In this document: positions 17,343-26,115 of the stretch, piece by piece
Position numbering within the stretch: position 1 is the first letter of the stretch
Layout: each line of letters begins with the position of its first letter
Source of the DNA: Gammaproteobacteria bacterium
GTDB taxonomy: Bacteria; Pseudomonadota; Gammaproteobacteria; Steroidobacterales; GCA-2729495
DNA length: 64,000 nt
Assembly: GCA_024229935.1 (NCBI GenBank)
Contig: JAAERX010000166.1
Location: 1-64,000 of the forward strand
Direction: 5' to 3'
Program-made: the position numbers and the translations under genes
The notes under the pieces: generated by a model
The model's input: the letters and a program-made list of their open reading frames with translations, nothing else
Database searches by the model: none
What the model was told of the DNA's origin: nothing

Positions 17343-19226
17343 ATGACTACTATAGACGCAACTGAAGCAGGCTTGGCAAAAGGCAGTAACTTCACCATGA
17401 TTATGCGTTTGCTCGGTTTTATGAAACCGTTTAATACGATCATGCTTTATTCACTGGTTGCTCGTTCAATAAAATTTATTGGTCAGGCAGCAGTGCTTGG
17501 TTTGGCGGCCTGGGCGGTTGGTGATTACATTACAAAATATGATCCGGCTCTGGAGATGAGCTTTTCATCTTTTTGGGGAAATATGGTTGGTAGTGCGGCT
17601 AATGCAAACTGGTCCATTATCTGGGGCTGGGTTGGCTGGATTGCATTTGCTGGCACAATCGTAGGCTTTACATCTTATATAGAGAACTACACGGGCCATT
17701 ATGTGGCATTCAAGATTCTTGCCGCCTTCCGTGATCAATTCTATTTTGCGATGCTGCCCCTGGCACCTGCCAAGACCGCTAAGCTGCAGTCTGGTGAGGC
17801 TGTGTCTCGCGTCATGACAGACTGCGAACGTATTGAACCGTTCTATGCTCATACGGTTGCGCCAGCGGTTACGGCTATTATTGTGCCGCTTGTTATTCTA
17901 GCCTGGTGTTACACCATTGAGCCTTCATTTGTGTATGTGCTGACACCGTTTTATTTAGGGACCACGGTTGTGTTGCCCTGGATTGTTTCTAAGCTGGGCG
18001 GTGATGGTGTTGATTATCGTCGTCAACTAGGTGAAGTGAATGCCTTTGTTTCTGACAGCATTCAGGGTGTTCGTGACACTGTTGCTTTTGGGTATGAGAA
18101 GCAACGTGCCAGGCATTTATTTACTGTTGGTGCACAGATGCAGGAAGGCCAAGAAAAACTTTATGGTGCAGATGCAAATCAGCGTGCACTGGCTGAGATA
18201 TTTATTACGGTAGGTATTCTGGCATCAGCTTTGTGGGGCACAGAGCTGGCACTAGAGGGTAAGATAGAGGTGTTGACCGAATTGCCTGCAATGATTGCTG
18301 TTTCTATAGTTGGTTTTTACCTCTCAGTAGGCCTTGCCAATAACTACACTGACTTTCGTGTATCCATTTATGCGGCGCGTCGTTTATTTGGCATGATGGA
18401 TCAGGATCCGGCGGTAGAGGATACTGCTACCTCAACACCAACTATCCAGGCATCTTCGGTAAGTTTTGATAATGTTGAATTTGAATATGATGCTGATGAT
18501 AAGGACTGGAGTCGGCAGAAGAAGGTTTTTGATGGCTTTGATGTAAATATCGCACCCGGTAAGCATGTTGCACTGGTAGGCCCTAGTGGCACTGGTAAAT
18601 CTACCGTTGTAAATCTGTTGCTGCGTCAGTGGGATGTGCAAGGCGGGAGTATTGCTGTGGGTGGGCATGCTTTACAGGCATTCCCGCTGGAAGAACTGCA
18701 AAAACAGTTTGCTGTGGTCTCGCAACGCAGTTTTATATTTAATGACACGATCCGCGCTAATATTCTAATGGGTAAGTTTGATGCAACTGAAGATGAGATT
18801 ATGGCTGCTGCCAGAGAAGCCGGGTTGGAGGGATTCCTTGCTACGGCAGCAGATGGTCTGGGTACTCAATGCGGTGAACGTGGTAGCAAGATATCAGGTG
18901 GTCAGCGTCAGCGTGTAGCTATTGCTCGTGCAGTACTTAAGAATGCGCCCATAGTTCTGCTTGATGAGGCAACTTCCAGCCTTGATATTGAGACTGAACT
19001 TAGTGTCATGACAGCACTAAAAAAGCTGACCCAAGGCCGGACCACTTTAACGATTGCTCATCGTTTGTCTACTGTCGTGGATAGTGACGAAATCCTAGTC
19101 ATGCTCGAAGGTAAGATTGCAGAGCGTGGCTCACATAAGGAGTTAGTGGCGTTGGGTGGGTGGTATTCAAAGATGTTTGAGATGCAGCAGGATGAAATTG
19201 ATGTGACTCTGGTTACTGATAACTGA
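17343..19226 (+). CDS. ABC exporter half-transporter, CydC-like partner
   Basis: 627-residue fused half-transporter with six membrane segments (residues about 25-340) and a C-terminal ATPase domain: Walker A GPSGTGKST, Q-loop VSQRSF, signature ISGGQRQRVAIARAVL, Walker B IVLLDEATSSLD and switch AHRLST. It begins 14 bp after its partner with GGAG 7 nt before the ATG, so the two form a heterodimer-encoding operon. Both halves appear to keep Walker A, signature and Walker B residues. Expression likely starts at the MerR-type promoter at 15417-15448. Substrate is not deducible; CydC-like assignment rests on partnership and length. Confidence 0.85.
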   Translation: MTTIDATEAGLAKGSNFTMIMRLLGFMKPFNTIMLYSLVARSIKFIGQAAVLGLAAWAVGDYITKYDPALEMSFSSFWGNMVGSAANANWSIIWGWVGWIAFAGTIVGFTSYIENYTGHYVAFKILAAFRDQFYFAMLPLAPAKTAKLQSGEAVSRVMTDCERIEPFYAHTVAPAVTAIIVPLVILAWCYTIEPSFVYVLTPFYLGTTVVLPWIVSKLGGDGVDYRRQLGEVNAFVSDSIQGVRDTVAFGYEKQRARHLFTVGAQMQEGQEKLYGADANQRALAEIFITVGILASALWGTELALEGKIEVLTELPAMIAVSIVGFYLSVGLANNYTDFRVSIYAARRLFGMMDQDPAVEDTATSTPTIQASSVSFDNVEFEYDADDKDWSRQKKVFDGFDVNIAPGKHVALVGPSGTGKSTVVNLLLRQWDVQGGSIAVGGHALQAFPLEELQKQFAVVSQRSFIFNDTIRANILMGKFDATEDEIMAAAREAGLEGFLATAADGLGTQCGERGSKISGGQRQRVAIARAVLKNAPIVLLDEATSSLDIETELSVMTALKKLTQGRTTLTIAHRLSTVVDSDEILVMLEGKIAERGSHKELVALGGWYSKMFEMQQDEIDVTLVTDN

Positions 19227-19431
19227 GACTGTTTTCCGGCTGTCCTAGGCAGTTGAAAAGATTTTAAGTAGAAATTCTTCCCGGAGTTGCTATTAAGTAG
19301 TTTTAGTAGTCTTTAAAGCCTCGTGCAAAGCTGATAGACCATGCTTACCAAAAGCTCAGCTATGTGTGTCTTTTTAATATTATGGAAAACCCATCCTCGT
19401 AAGGTTTTTTTTGACCGATACTATTTTTCTG

Positions 19432-19887
19432 CTACCAGAGGCTTGGTTTCCATATCATGAGGTAGAGGATGGCAAGCGCGCCAATGCAAATGCCTCCCCA
19501 CCAGGTTGTCAGGCGGTACATTAGTGTGAATAATTGCTGATTATCCGGACCCTGATCTTTGGCAAGATTAATCCATTTGTACATAAAGGGTCCGAAGGCT
19601 ATGCCCATAATGGTAAGTACAGTAAAAATTATCAGGCTGGTAATAATCCATGGTGAGTAAGTTGGCCACTGCCAAAGCCACATCGTTATGCCGCATATTC
19701 CGGTGACTGCATAGGAAGGGACAGCCATGCGATCATCAATTTTTTTAACCAGGCTGAGAATATTGGCTCTGTGTACAGGATCTTTGTTAGCTGAGATTAG
19801 CCAGAAGAAATGGGTAATGTTAGAGCCAAGTGCTATAACTGCAGTTGTGATGTGCAGCCATTTCAGGCCTATATACAGTTCCCCCAT
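19432..19887 (-). CDS. DUF2269-family integral membrane protein
   Basis: 151 residues with four hydrophobic segments (LKWLHITTAVIALGSNITHF, the YAVTGICGITMWLW region, WIITSLIIFTVLTIMGIAF, and WWGGICIGALAILYLMIW). The LKWLHI start with its early His, and the size and topology, fit the DUF2269 family of small inner-membrane proteins of unknown function. It is convergent with the ABC operon and appears monocistronic. Confidence 0.7.
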   Translation of the reverse strand: MGELYIGLKWLHITTAVIALGSNITHFFWLISANKDPVHRANILSLVKKIDDRMAVPSYAVTGICGITMWLWQWPTYSPWIITSLIIFTVLTIMGIAFGPFMYKWINLAKDQGPDNQQLFTLMYRLTTWWGGICIGALAILYLMIWKPSLW

Positions 19888-20249
19888 TTTAGGTCTCGGC
19901 CTCTTTTTTGATTAAAACGTAGATATGTATGTTAATAATTATGCTCGATTTTCTTAGTGTATGCATTAGTTGCTGAATTGAGCAGGTATATTTTGAGATA
20001 GGTTAATAGACTCAGGGGTTATAGCTTGTATTAGCTTAATACTTTGTTTTAGGAGGCTTTGGAAACCGCTTACTTTGAAGAGGTTGTTCGGTAGGATGGC
20101 ATCGGTGAGTGACTAGTTATGTATTTAGGCTTGGCTAAGGTTGGTCATCAATATGTATCAAGCGGTATAGGTATTACTCATGCTGAAAATAAAAGCTCAA
20201 TTTCTCACAATTTTTTCAGGCAGATTTTTGTCAGGCGGGCTATTTAATA
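19888..20249. other. Intergenic region upstream of the glycosyltransferase
   Basis: 362 bp separating the divergent DUF2269 and glycosyltransferase genes. It is AT-rich and must carry promoters for both, but I find no hexamer pair, hairpin or riboswitch-like structure good enough to report. Confidence 0.4.
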
Positions 20250-21236
20250 GTGCAGGTTAGCATAATAATTACTAGTCACAATTATGGCGGCTATCTACGA
20301 GACGCTATTGATAGTGCGTTGAATCAAAATTGGCCTGATGTAGAAGTTATAGTGGTTGATGATGGTTCTCAGGATAACTCTGCTGACATAATAGATAGCT
20401 ATACCGGCCAAATTACTGCCCTTTATAAACGTAATGGCGGTCAGTGTTCTGCTGTAAATGCTGGTGTGGCTGAGAGTCATGGTGATGTTGTCATTTTATT
20501 AGATGCGGATGACTACCTGTTGCCAAATGCAGCAGAGTTGCATGTCAGATGCATGCAGAAACCCGATGTGGTCAAGAGTTGTGGTTATCTTGATGTTATA
20601 GATACTGATGGACACCTGCTTGGCAGGCGGTTGCCCGATAGGTTTGGTAAGTCTGGAAATTATCTAGAGGCTACCCTGAATTATGGGCTCGATATTTATG
20701 GCTTGAGTTTTACATCGGGCCATGCGTGGTCTCGTAGTTTTCTAGAGCAAGTGTTGCCCCTCCCAGAGATGGATTTGATTGGTCCGGATGGCTATCTCAC
20801 CGCTATAGACCGGTTATTTGGCAGCATTGAGTTTATTCCTGCCCCGGTTGGTTGTTACCGACGACATGGTAAGAATAAAGGGCCAATGACCCAGCAGTTT
20901 ACCCGGGCTTTTTTGCAAGAGCGTATTAAAAGTAAGGATCTCCGTATTGAGTTTGCTATAGCATGGGCAATGAAGCTTGGTTATCCGGTTGATGAAAAAA
21001 AATTGGGAAAAATTCGTGATTGGCGCATTTTTTTGATGCGGCATTTATTGAGTCTGATGGAGCGCAGAAAATCACCTATTGGATTTACTGAGTTGGTGTT
21101 TGCTCCATTCCAACGGTTTAATGCAAGTCGATATGGATCAGTACTGCTGGCAGGCGGGCTTCTGCTAATCAGGTTTCTGCCACGAGAACTGGCATTGCCT
21201 GTATCTCGCCGGATGCTTTTACGGCATCACACATAG
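20250..21236 (+). CDS. Family 2 glycosyltransferase
   Basis: 328-residue inverting GT-A glycosyltransferase. The N-terminal nucleotide-sugar fold is clear: VSIIITSHNYGGYLRDAIDS (residues 3-22), VEVIVVDDGSQDNS (about 30-43), and the metal/UDP-binding DADD in VVILLDADDYLLP (about 81-93). The C-terminal third is helical with a hydrophobic stretch (VLLAGGLLLIRFLP) that may associate with the membrane. It begins at a GTG. It stands alone, so the sugar donor and acceptor are unknown; a role in surface polysaccharide is inferred. Confidence 0.9.
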   Translation: MQVSIIITSHNYGGYLRDAIDSALNQNWPDVEVIVVDDGSQDNSADIIDSYTGQITALYKRNGGQCSAVNAGVAESHGDVVILLDADDYLLPNAAELHVRCMQKPDVVKSCGYLDVIDTDGHLLGRRLPDRFGKSGNYLEATLNYGLDIYGLSFTSGHAWSRSFLEQVLPLPEMDLIGPDGYLTAIDRLFGSIEFIPAPVGCYRRHGKNKGPMTQQFTRAFLQERIKSKDLRIEFAIAWAMKLGYPVDEKKLGKIRDWRIFLMRHLLSLMERRKSPIGFTELVFAPFQRFNASRYGSVLLAGGLLLIRFLPRELALPVSRRMLLRHHT

Positions 21237-21326
21237 CGGCAAGTTATTATGCATAAATGATGTTCCGAATTAGCGCTGCATCTCGCCGCAGGCAGTTGGA
21301 AAAAATTGTAGTGAATTTATCTTGTG

Positions 21327-22313
21327 TTATTTGGCTGGCTCCCGTTCTTTTGCAAAGGTTTCCCAGGTTGTCATATTGGGTTCCACCCATTTATCCGGCG
21401 CATGTAGATATTCAGGATAATGTTTCTCGGTGTACTCTTTAATATGTGCCGGCAATTCATCTGTGCTGTTTAGAGAAAATACATTTGAGATCCCCAGAAT
21501 GCCGCCTTCCTGGTTATCCATCAACATCCATGGATGCCAGGGCGCAACTTTTTGCCAGGCGCCGGTATAGGGAACCTTTGGCATATCTGGGTTATTCAGG
21601 TTGGCAAGACTGGAATGAATTTGAAAATATTCACTGGTCCGGTACCAGTCACCAAAATGTTCTCGCTGCCATTTTTCTGGGTCAAGTGGGGTGGGCCAGC
21701 GGGTATTAACAGCAAATGAAACAATCACACGGTCGCCAAAGGTTTCCCAGGGCAGAATAAAAGGGAACTCTACTGTTTCAAAGCCACTTTCCTCCGTGCC
21801 AAAAGTTTGTTTAAAGCGGGTGGAATAATAGGAGTTAACCGGATCATTGTGGGTATTAAATATTTCGACTGTCTCTCCGGTGTAAGGGTTGTCCCAAGTT
21901 TCAAGTATTCGGTCTTCCCTTAATGGCAGGTAATAGACAAGTTCACGGTGCAGGTTTTCATAACGACCATCCGGTAGGCGTGTTACTCGGCTCATGCCAA
22001 AACCCTGAATACGGAATAAAGGTTCAATAACTTTTTGTGCGCCGATTACAGCGTAATGTGTGCCTGAAAAGAAGCCGCAGGTCTCGACGCCATTTTCAAG
22101 GCTCGATACAAGTTTTACCCATGCTGTTAGATTATCCTCGGGATTGGAAAAATCTAGATTCAGGCTTTTTTCTGGTTGGTTAGCAGGTTCAGGAGGTGCG
22201 CAGCCCGCAAGTCCGGCAGTACCTGCTAATGCACCAAATCCAAGTAGTGCGCTTCTGCGATCAAGTAGTTGTGTGCCTGAAATAATGCGGGCAGGGTCTA
22301 GACGGTTAAGCAT
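21327..22313 (-). CDS. DUF1838-family exported protein with a Tat-type signal
   Basis: The protein begins MLNRLDPARIISG and carries a twin-arginine type signal, DRRSALLGFGALAGTAGLAGCA, whose end also looks like a lipobox. The body (LTAWVKLVSSLENGVETCGFFSGTHYA and later WYRTSEYFQIHSSLANL) fits DUF1838. The open frame continues upstream to 22442. I use ATG 22313 because GGGAG lies 8 nt upstream and because this start puts the Tat signal at the N-terminus. It is divergent from a di-haem cytochrome / SnoaL-like / PNPOx-like group. DUF1838 proteins have no established reaction. Tat export suggests folding or cofactor loading before transport. Confidence 0.78.
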   Translation of the reverse strand: MLNRLDPARIISGTQLLDRRSALLGFGALAGTAGLAGCAPPEPANQPEKSLNLDFSNPEDNLTAWVKLVSSLENGVETCGFFSGTHYAVIGAQKVIEPLFRIQGFGMSRVTRLPDGRYENLHRELVYYLPLREDRILETWDNPYTGETVEIFNTHNDPVNSYYSTRFKQTFGTEESGFETVEFPFILPWETFGDRVIVSFAVNTRWPTPLDPEKWQREHFGDWYRTSEYFQIHSSLANLNNPDMPKVPYTGAWQKVAPWHPWMLMDNQEGGILGISNVFSLNSTDELPAHIKEYTEKHYPEYLHAPDKWVEPNMTTWETFAKEREPAK

Positions 22314-22551
22314 GGTGAGGTCTCCCAGTGACCATCCCTGATGAGTGTCTTTGGCATGCCCGTCCCTGAGTGATGCCTGCTTTAGAACTCCAGATTGCAT
22401 GGTAAACCATGCTGGGGATGAAATGGCCAGTTTTACGTCCACCCAGTAGTTTTGACAGCGGTGCTGCTTTACCCACGTGCGTATTTGCGCAACCCTACTG
22501 ATTGCTTGATCTTTGAATGTGCCCTTAAATAATCAAAAGTACCGGTCTTAG

Positions 22552-23535
22552 ATGCAGAAAATTTTTCTCAGGATAGTTGCTGTTCTTATTGTTGGGCTGG
22601 CGCTTGGTGCTGTGGCATTGGTCTCCCTGTTCCCACTACAAAGGCCAGCAGCTGATATTTCTGTAGCCATGACCCCTGAAAATATTGAACGAGGTCGTTA
22701 TCTTGCGATCAATGTATTCCAGTGTGTTGATTGCCACTCGGAACGTGACTGGACTTTATATGGAGGCCCACCGTTAGCGCCCGTTGGTGCAGGACGTTCC
22801 TGTATGACTCAGGCCACGCAGACTGCTGGGGTAAATTCCGGCCAGGAAAGCTTTCCTGGCAAGTTATGTATACGCAATATCACACCCGATAACCTTACCG
22901 GTATAGGTCAGTGGACTGATGGAGAAATTATTAGGGCTGTACGTGAAGGTGTAGATCATAATGGTCAAGGCTTGTTCCCAATTATGCCGTATTTTATTTA
23001 CCGGCATGTTTCTGATGAGGATATGGAGGCTGTAGTTGCTTACCTGAGATCTGTCGAGCCGGTTGTTTCAGATTTTCCTGAGCGACAGATAGATTTCCCG
23101 TTTAATCTGATGGTGAAAATGTGGCCAGAACCTTTAGATGGGCCGGTATTTGCACCTGATCCATCAGATCGTATTGCCTATGGTGAATATCTTGCCACTG
23201 TTGCCCGCTGTGAGTTTTGTCATACGCCTAAAGACCCAAGCTCAATGGAAGGGTTTGAGGGTCGTCGTTTTGCCGGAGGGATGCCCTTTTTTCTCAATGG
23301 CCGTGTGATGTATCCGATGAACCTTACGCCGCACAATAGTGGGCTTGGTGCCTGGAGCAAAGAGCAGTTTATTAATTTATTCAAACGCCGTAGCCAGCCC
23401 GTTAGTGTGCCAAAAAATGCAAATACAGTTATGAACTGGAATGCATTTTCTGGAATGACAGAGGAAGATTTGGGGGCATTGTATGACTTCTTTATGACGT
23501 TGCCTCCTGTGCCATTTGAAAAGGAACCAATCTAA
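22552..23535 (+). CDS. Membrane-anchored di-haem cytochrome c
   Basis: 327 residues. An N-terminal hydrophobic segment (IVAVLIVGLALGAVALVSLF) acts as signal or anchor. Two c-type haem sites are present: CVDCH near residue 58 and CEFCH near residue 222, each followed by a cytochrome c domain with late Met candidates (PIMPYF; GGMPFF). The layout resembles the cytochrome subunits of periplasmic dehydrogenases. Its stop TAA shares its last A with the ATG of the next gene, so the two are translationally coupled. It probably takes electrons from a periplasmic partner, possibly the divergent DUF1838 protein, but this is inference. Confidence 0.88.
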   Translation: MQKIFLRIVAVLIVGLALGAVALVSLFPLQRPAADISVAMTPENIERGRYLAINVFQCVDCHSERDWTLYGGPPLAPVGAGRSCMTQATQTAGVNSGQESFPGKLCIRNITPDNLTGIGQWTDGEIIRAVREGVDHNGQGLFPIMPYFIYRHVSDEDMEAVVAYLRSVEPVVSDFPERQIDFPFNLMVKMWPEPLDGPVFAPDPSDRIAYGEYLATVARCEFCHTPKDPSSMEGFEGRRFAGGMPFFLNGRVMYPMNLTPHNSGLGAWSKEQFINLFKRRSQPVSVPKNANTVMNWNAFSGMTEEDLGALYDFFMTLPPVPFEKEPI

Positions 23536-24185
23536 TGAAAATAAGATCTGTACAGATACTCGCAGTTCTTTTTGCCTTGCTTGTTGCGCCATTTATCATG
23601 GCCGGTGGGCATAAGGTAGTTAAGCCGATGGTTGATATCCCTGTGGACCTAGAAGTTCAGGAAGGTGTAACCAAAACGCTGATGGCGACAGAAGCAGCTT
23701 GGAACTCACAGGATTTTGCCAAAATACTGGAATTGTGGGATGAAGATCAGGAATTCCCAACCTATATTGCAGAGGAGCAGGCGCAATGGTTTGTTGGCTG
23801 GGATCGCCTGCGTGAATACCTTGACCCACCAAGGCCAAATCCTGCGATTGAGGCATTGCGCCTGGATTATTATGATATTCAGGTCAAACAGATTGCGCCG
23901 GATCTTGCTATCGCAATCTGGTACCTGCACTTTGAGATGAAAGTGATTGGTTCAAATCCGATTGGAGAAGAGGTTCGTGCCAGTGGCGTGTTCCGTAAAA
24001 CGGATGATGGCTGGAAATGGATTCATTATGCTGAATCACCAGTTACAGCCGCTGTTTTCTTGGAGAACCTTATGGAAATGCAGGTGAGAGATGACTGGGA
24101 CGAGTTTTATGAAGAGGCTCAAAAGAATAAGAAAGAAATCTGGAAGCGTAAGCGGGCAACAAAAAAAGCCACTGCCGGTAAATAA
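23535..24185 (+). CDS. Exported SnoaL/NTF2-like protein
   Basis: 216 residues with a cleavable signal (VQILAVLFALLVAPFIMAGG). Residues about 40-175 form an NTF2-like cone: VTKTLMATEAAWNSQDF, LWDEDQEFPTYI, LAIAIWYLHFEMKV, VRASGVFRKTDDGWKWIHY. The tail is highly charged (KNKKEIWKRKRATKK). AGGA from the end of the cytochrome gene provides its ribosome site (8 nt spacing). NTF2-like domains may be enzymes or binding scaffolds, so activity cannot be stated. Middle gene of a three-gene operon. Confidence 0.78.
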   Translation: MKIRSVQILAVLFALLVAPFIMAGGHKVVKPMVDIPVDLEVQEGVTKTLMATEAAWNSQDFAKILELWDEDQEFPTYIAEEQAQWFVGWDRLREYLDPPRPNPAIEALRLDYYDIQVKQIAPDLAIAIWYLHFEMKVIGSNPIGEEVRASGVFRKTDDGWKWIHYAESPVTAAVFLENLMEMQVRDDWDEFYEEAQKNKKEIWKRKRATKKATAGK

Positions 24186-24203
24186 TCATCAGGGAGTAAT
24201 ATA

Positions 24204-24758
24204 ATGAGTGTTGCACACCCATGGCTGGAGCAGGAACCCTGGCCAACACAAAAAATGCCCATTGATATGCTGGAGAAGCGTATTGAGCGGGTGCTTACAA
24301 TGACCAATATTGGCTATCTGGGGACGGTGAAAAAGGATGGGTCTCCTATTGTGAGTCCACTTGAGTTTTATAATGATGGTTTTGAGCTCTACATTTTTCC
24401 ACAGCCAAAAAGTCCAAAAGCGTATGCCATTAAACGTGACCCGCGCGTGGCTATAGCTATGGCCAATCCTATGGCAGGCTGGGCCTGCGTCATGGGCTGT
24501 CAGGTTTTCGGGCGGGCAACTTTACTGGATGTTGGTACTCCGGAATGGGAGCATGGCATGAAGGTATTCAAATGGGCGGCTTCATCCTCTGAACTGGGCA
24601 GGGCACTGGATGAGGCTCCACAAGGCCAGTTGTGTCGAATTATTCCTGATCGTATTGTTTATACGGAACATTTGATGCGTAAAGAAGGCTATGCCCCACG
24701 GCAGATATGGATGTCAGGTGCGACTGAGACACAGGTGGTGCCGGGTGGTAACGTTTAG
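24204..24758 (+). CDS. Pyridoxamine-5'-phosphate-oxidase-like flavin/F420-binding protein
   Basis: 184 residues with the split-barrel fold of PNPOx-like proteins: IGYLGTVKKDGSPIVSPLEF (residues about 33-52), LYIFPQPKSPKAYAIKRDPRVAIAM, and VFGRATLLD. No signal peptide, so probably cytoplasmic. A good GGGAG ribosome site lies 7 nt before the ATG, 18 bp after the SnoaL-like stop. Such proteins bind FMN, F420 or haem. Cofactor and substrate cannot be told from sequence. It completes the cytochrome/NTF2-like/PNPOx-like group. Confidence 0.82.
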   Translation: MSVAHPWLEQEPWPTQKMPIDMLEKRIERVLTMTNIGYLGTVKKDGSPIVSPLEFYNDGFELYIFPQPKSPKAYAIKRDPRVAIAMANPMAGWACVMGCQVFGRATLLDVGTPEWEHGMKVFKWAASSSELGRALDEAPQGQLCRIIPDRIVYTEHLMRKEGYAPRQIWMSGATETQVVPGGNV

Positions 24759-24882
24759 AGGTTGAGCTACTGCCATAGGTAGTTTGTACAGGCCTTGTGT
24801 CACTCCGAGATAGTGTGAGTGCAGCAACCATACGATAAAATACAGCGTTATCCATGCGGATGGCAGCGAATTGTTGCTGCTT

Positions 24883-24911
24883 TTGTGGATCATAAACAAC
24901 ATCTTTATATA
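24883..24911 (+). promoter_or_regulatory. Possible sigma-70 promoter of the RND efflux operon
   Basis: TTGTGG (24883-24888), a 17-bp spacer and TATATA (24906-24911), about 50 bp before the adaptor gene start. Hexamers are only partial matches to consensus, so this is a candidate only. Confidence 0.35.
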
Positions 24912-24963
24912 AGCTCACCCACATTTATCCAGAAATGGCTCTACGGGGTGAATCAGGAATCAC

Positions 24964-26115
24964 ATGCAAGTATTACTGCAAAAAGCCTCAAATATAATTG
25001 GTGCAATTGCCCGCCGCCCATTGCTATTAATAGTGTTAACTGTGGCGGTGATTGTCCTGATGATGGTTACGAGGCCAAAACTGGCACCCGTGCAGTTGCC
25101 GGAACGTATTTGGCCCGTAGATGTGGTGGAAGTATGGCAACAGGATGAACAGCCGTCATTGAATCTGTTTGGTCAGGTGGCTGCTGGTCGGCGTACAGAG
25201 TTACGAGCCCAGGTGCCGGGCCGTGTTGTTGAAGTTGGTGAAGGGTTTAATGAAGGGGCCCGTGTTACTCAAGGAGACTTTCTGGTGCAGGTCGACCCCT
25301 TTGAATACAACAATAATGTTGCAGAACAGAAAGCACTGTTATCTGAAGCTCAGACAAGAATGAATGTAGTGCGCCGTGACCTTGGGCGTATTAAAGAATT
25401 GCATACAGAGAAGAATGTCTCAGACCAGCAGCTTGATGACGCAGGGCTGGCGGTTAAGCAGCAGGAAGCGACACTTGCACAACGGCGAATTGGTTTAGAT
25501 CGTGCCCAGCGAGATTTGGAAGATGCTCGTTTAGTGGCTCCATTTAATGGCGTGGTTAATGGCGTTTCGGCTGACCTTGGTAAACAGCTAAGTGTTAATG
25601 ACAAGATTGCTGAGATTATTGATACTACTTCTCTTGAAGTGAGGTTTACCTTATCAAAATCCCAATATGGGCGAATTATTGAGGCAGGCGAAGCGCTGGA
25701 AGGGCGGTTGGTTGAAGTGAGCTGGCAAGTAGGTGACGGCACGATGAGGTTCGCAGCTACAGTAGAGCGTGTTGGCGCCGAGATTGATTCGACTACAGGC
25801 GGTGTTGATGTTTATGCGGTTATAGAGCCGGATGAAGAAACACTATTGCGGCCGGGAGCTTTTGTCTGGACAAAAATTACAGATCGAAAATATGAGAATG
25901 TGTATCGTGCCGCTGAAAGTTCTCTTTATGGTGATGAGGTCTACATCGTAAATAAGGAAAACCGGCTGGAAGCAAGGCCCATTAAAGTTCATGGGTATGC
26001 TGGTGAGGATGTGTTGTTTAGTAGTGCTGGTCAACCACCGATTAATAATGGGGATAAAGTCGTTACTACACAGATTCGTGAGGGTGGCGCAGGAATTAAA
26101 GTCGAGATTCGCTGA
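24964..26115 (+). CDS. RND efflux periplasmic adaptor (membrane fusion protein)
   Basis: 383 residues. An N-terminal membrane anchor (PLLLIVLTVAVIVLMMVT) takes the place of a lipobox. A biotinyl-lipoyl-like hairpin follows (RTELRAQVPGRVVEVGEGF ... LVQVDPFEY), then a coiled-coil hairpin (about residues 117-180), the second lipoyl half (RLVAPFNGVVNGVSADLGKQ), and beta-barrel/MPN domains. It would bridge the inner-membrane pump to an outer-membrane channel. AGGA precedes the ATG. The stop overlaps the start of the pump gene (TGATG). No outer-membrane factor gene is nearby. Confidence 0.92.
   Translation: MQVLLQKASNIIGAIARRPLLLIVLTVAVIVLMMVTRPKLAPVQLPERIWPVDVVEVWQQDEQPSLNLFGQVAAGRRTELRAQVPGRVVEVGEGFNEGARVTQGDFLVQVDPFEYNNNVAEQKALLSEAQTRMNVVRRDLGRIKELHTEKNVSDQQLDDAGLAVKQQEATLAQRRIGLDRAQRDLEDARLVAPFNGVVNGVSADLGKQLSVNDKIAEIIDTTSLEVRFTLSKSQYGRIIEAGEALEGRLVEVSWQVGDGTMRFAATVERVGAEIDSTTGGVDVYAVIEPDEETLLRPGAFVWTKITDRKYENVYRAAESSLYGDEVYIVNKENRLEARPIKVHGYAGEDVLFSSAGQPPINNGDKVVTTQIREGGAGIKVEIR

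Noticed and set aside
15526-19226. Calling the ABC pair true cydDC for cytochrome bd assembly
   Set aside because: No cydAB genes are nearby and the pair is under a MerR-type promoter, so I keep the neutral CydDC-like label without gene symbols.
19380-19425. Terminator after the ABC operon (AAAACC ... GGTTTTTTTT)
   Set aside because: Stem is only 6 AT-rich pairs with an 11-nt loop; too weak to report as a feature.
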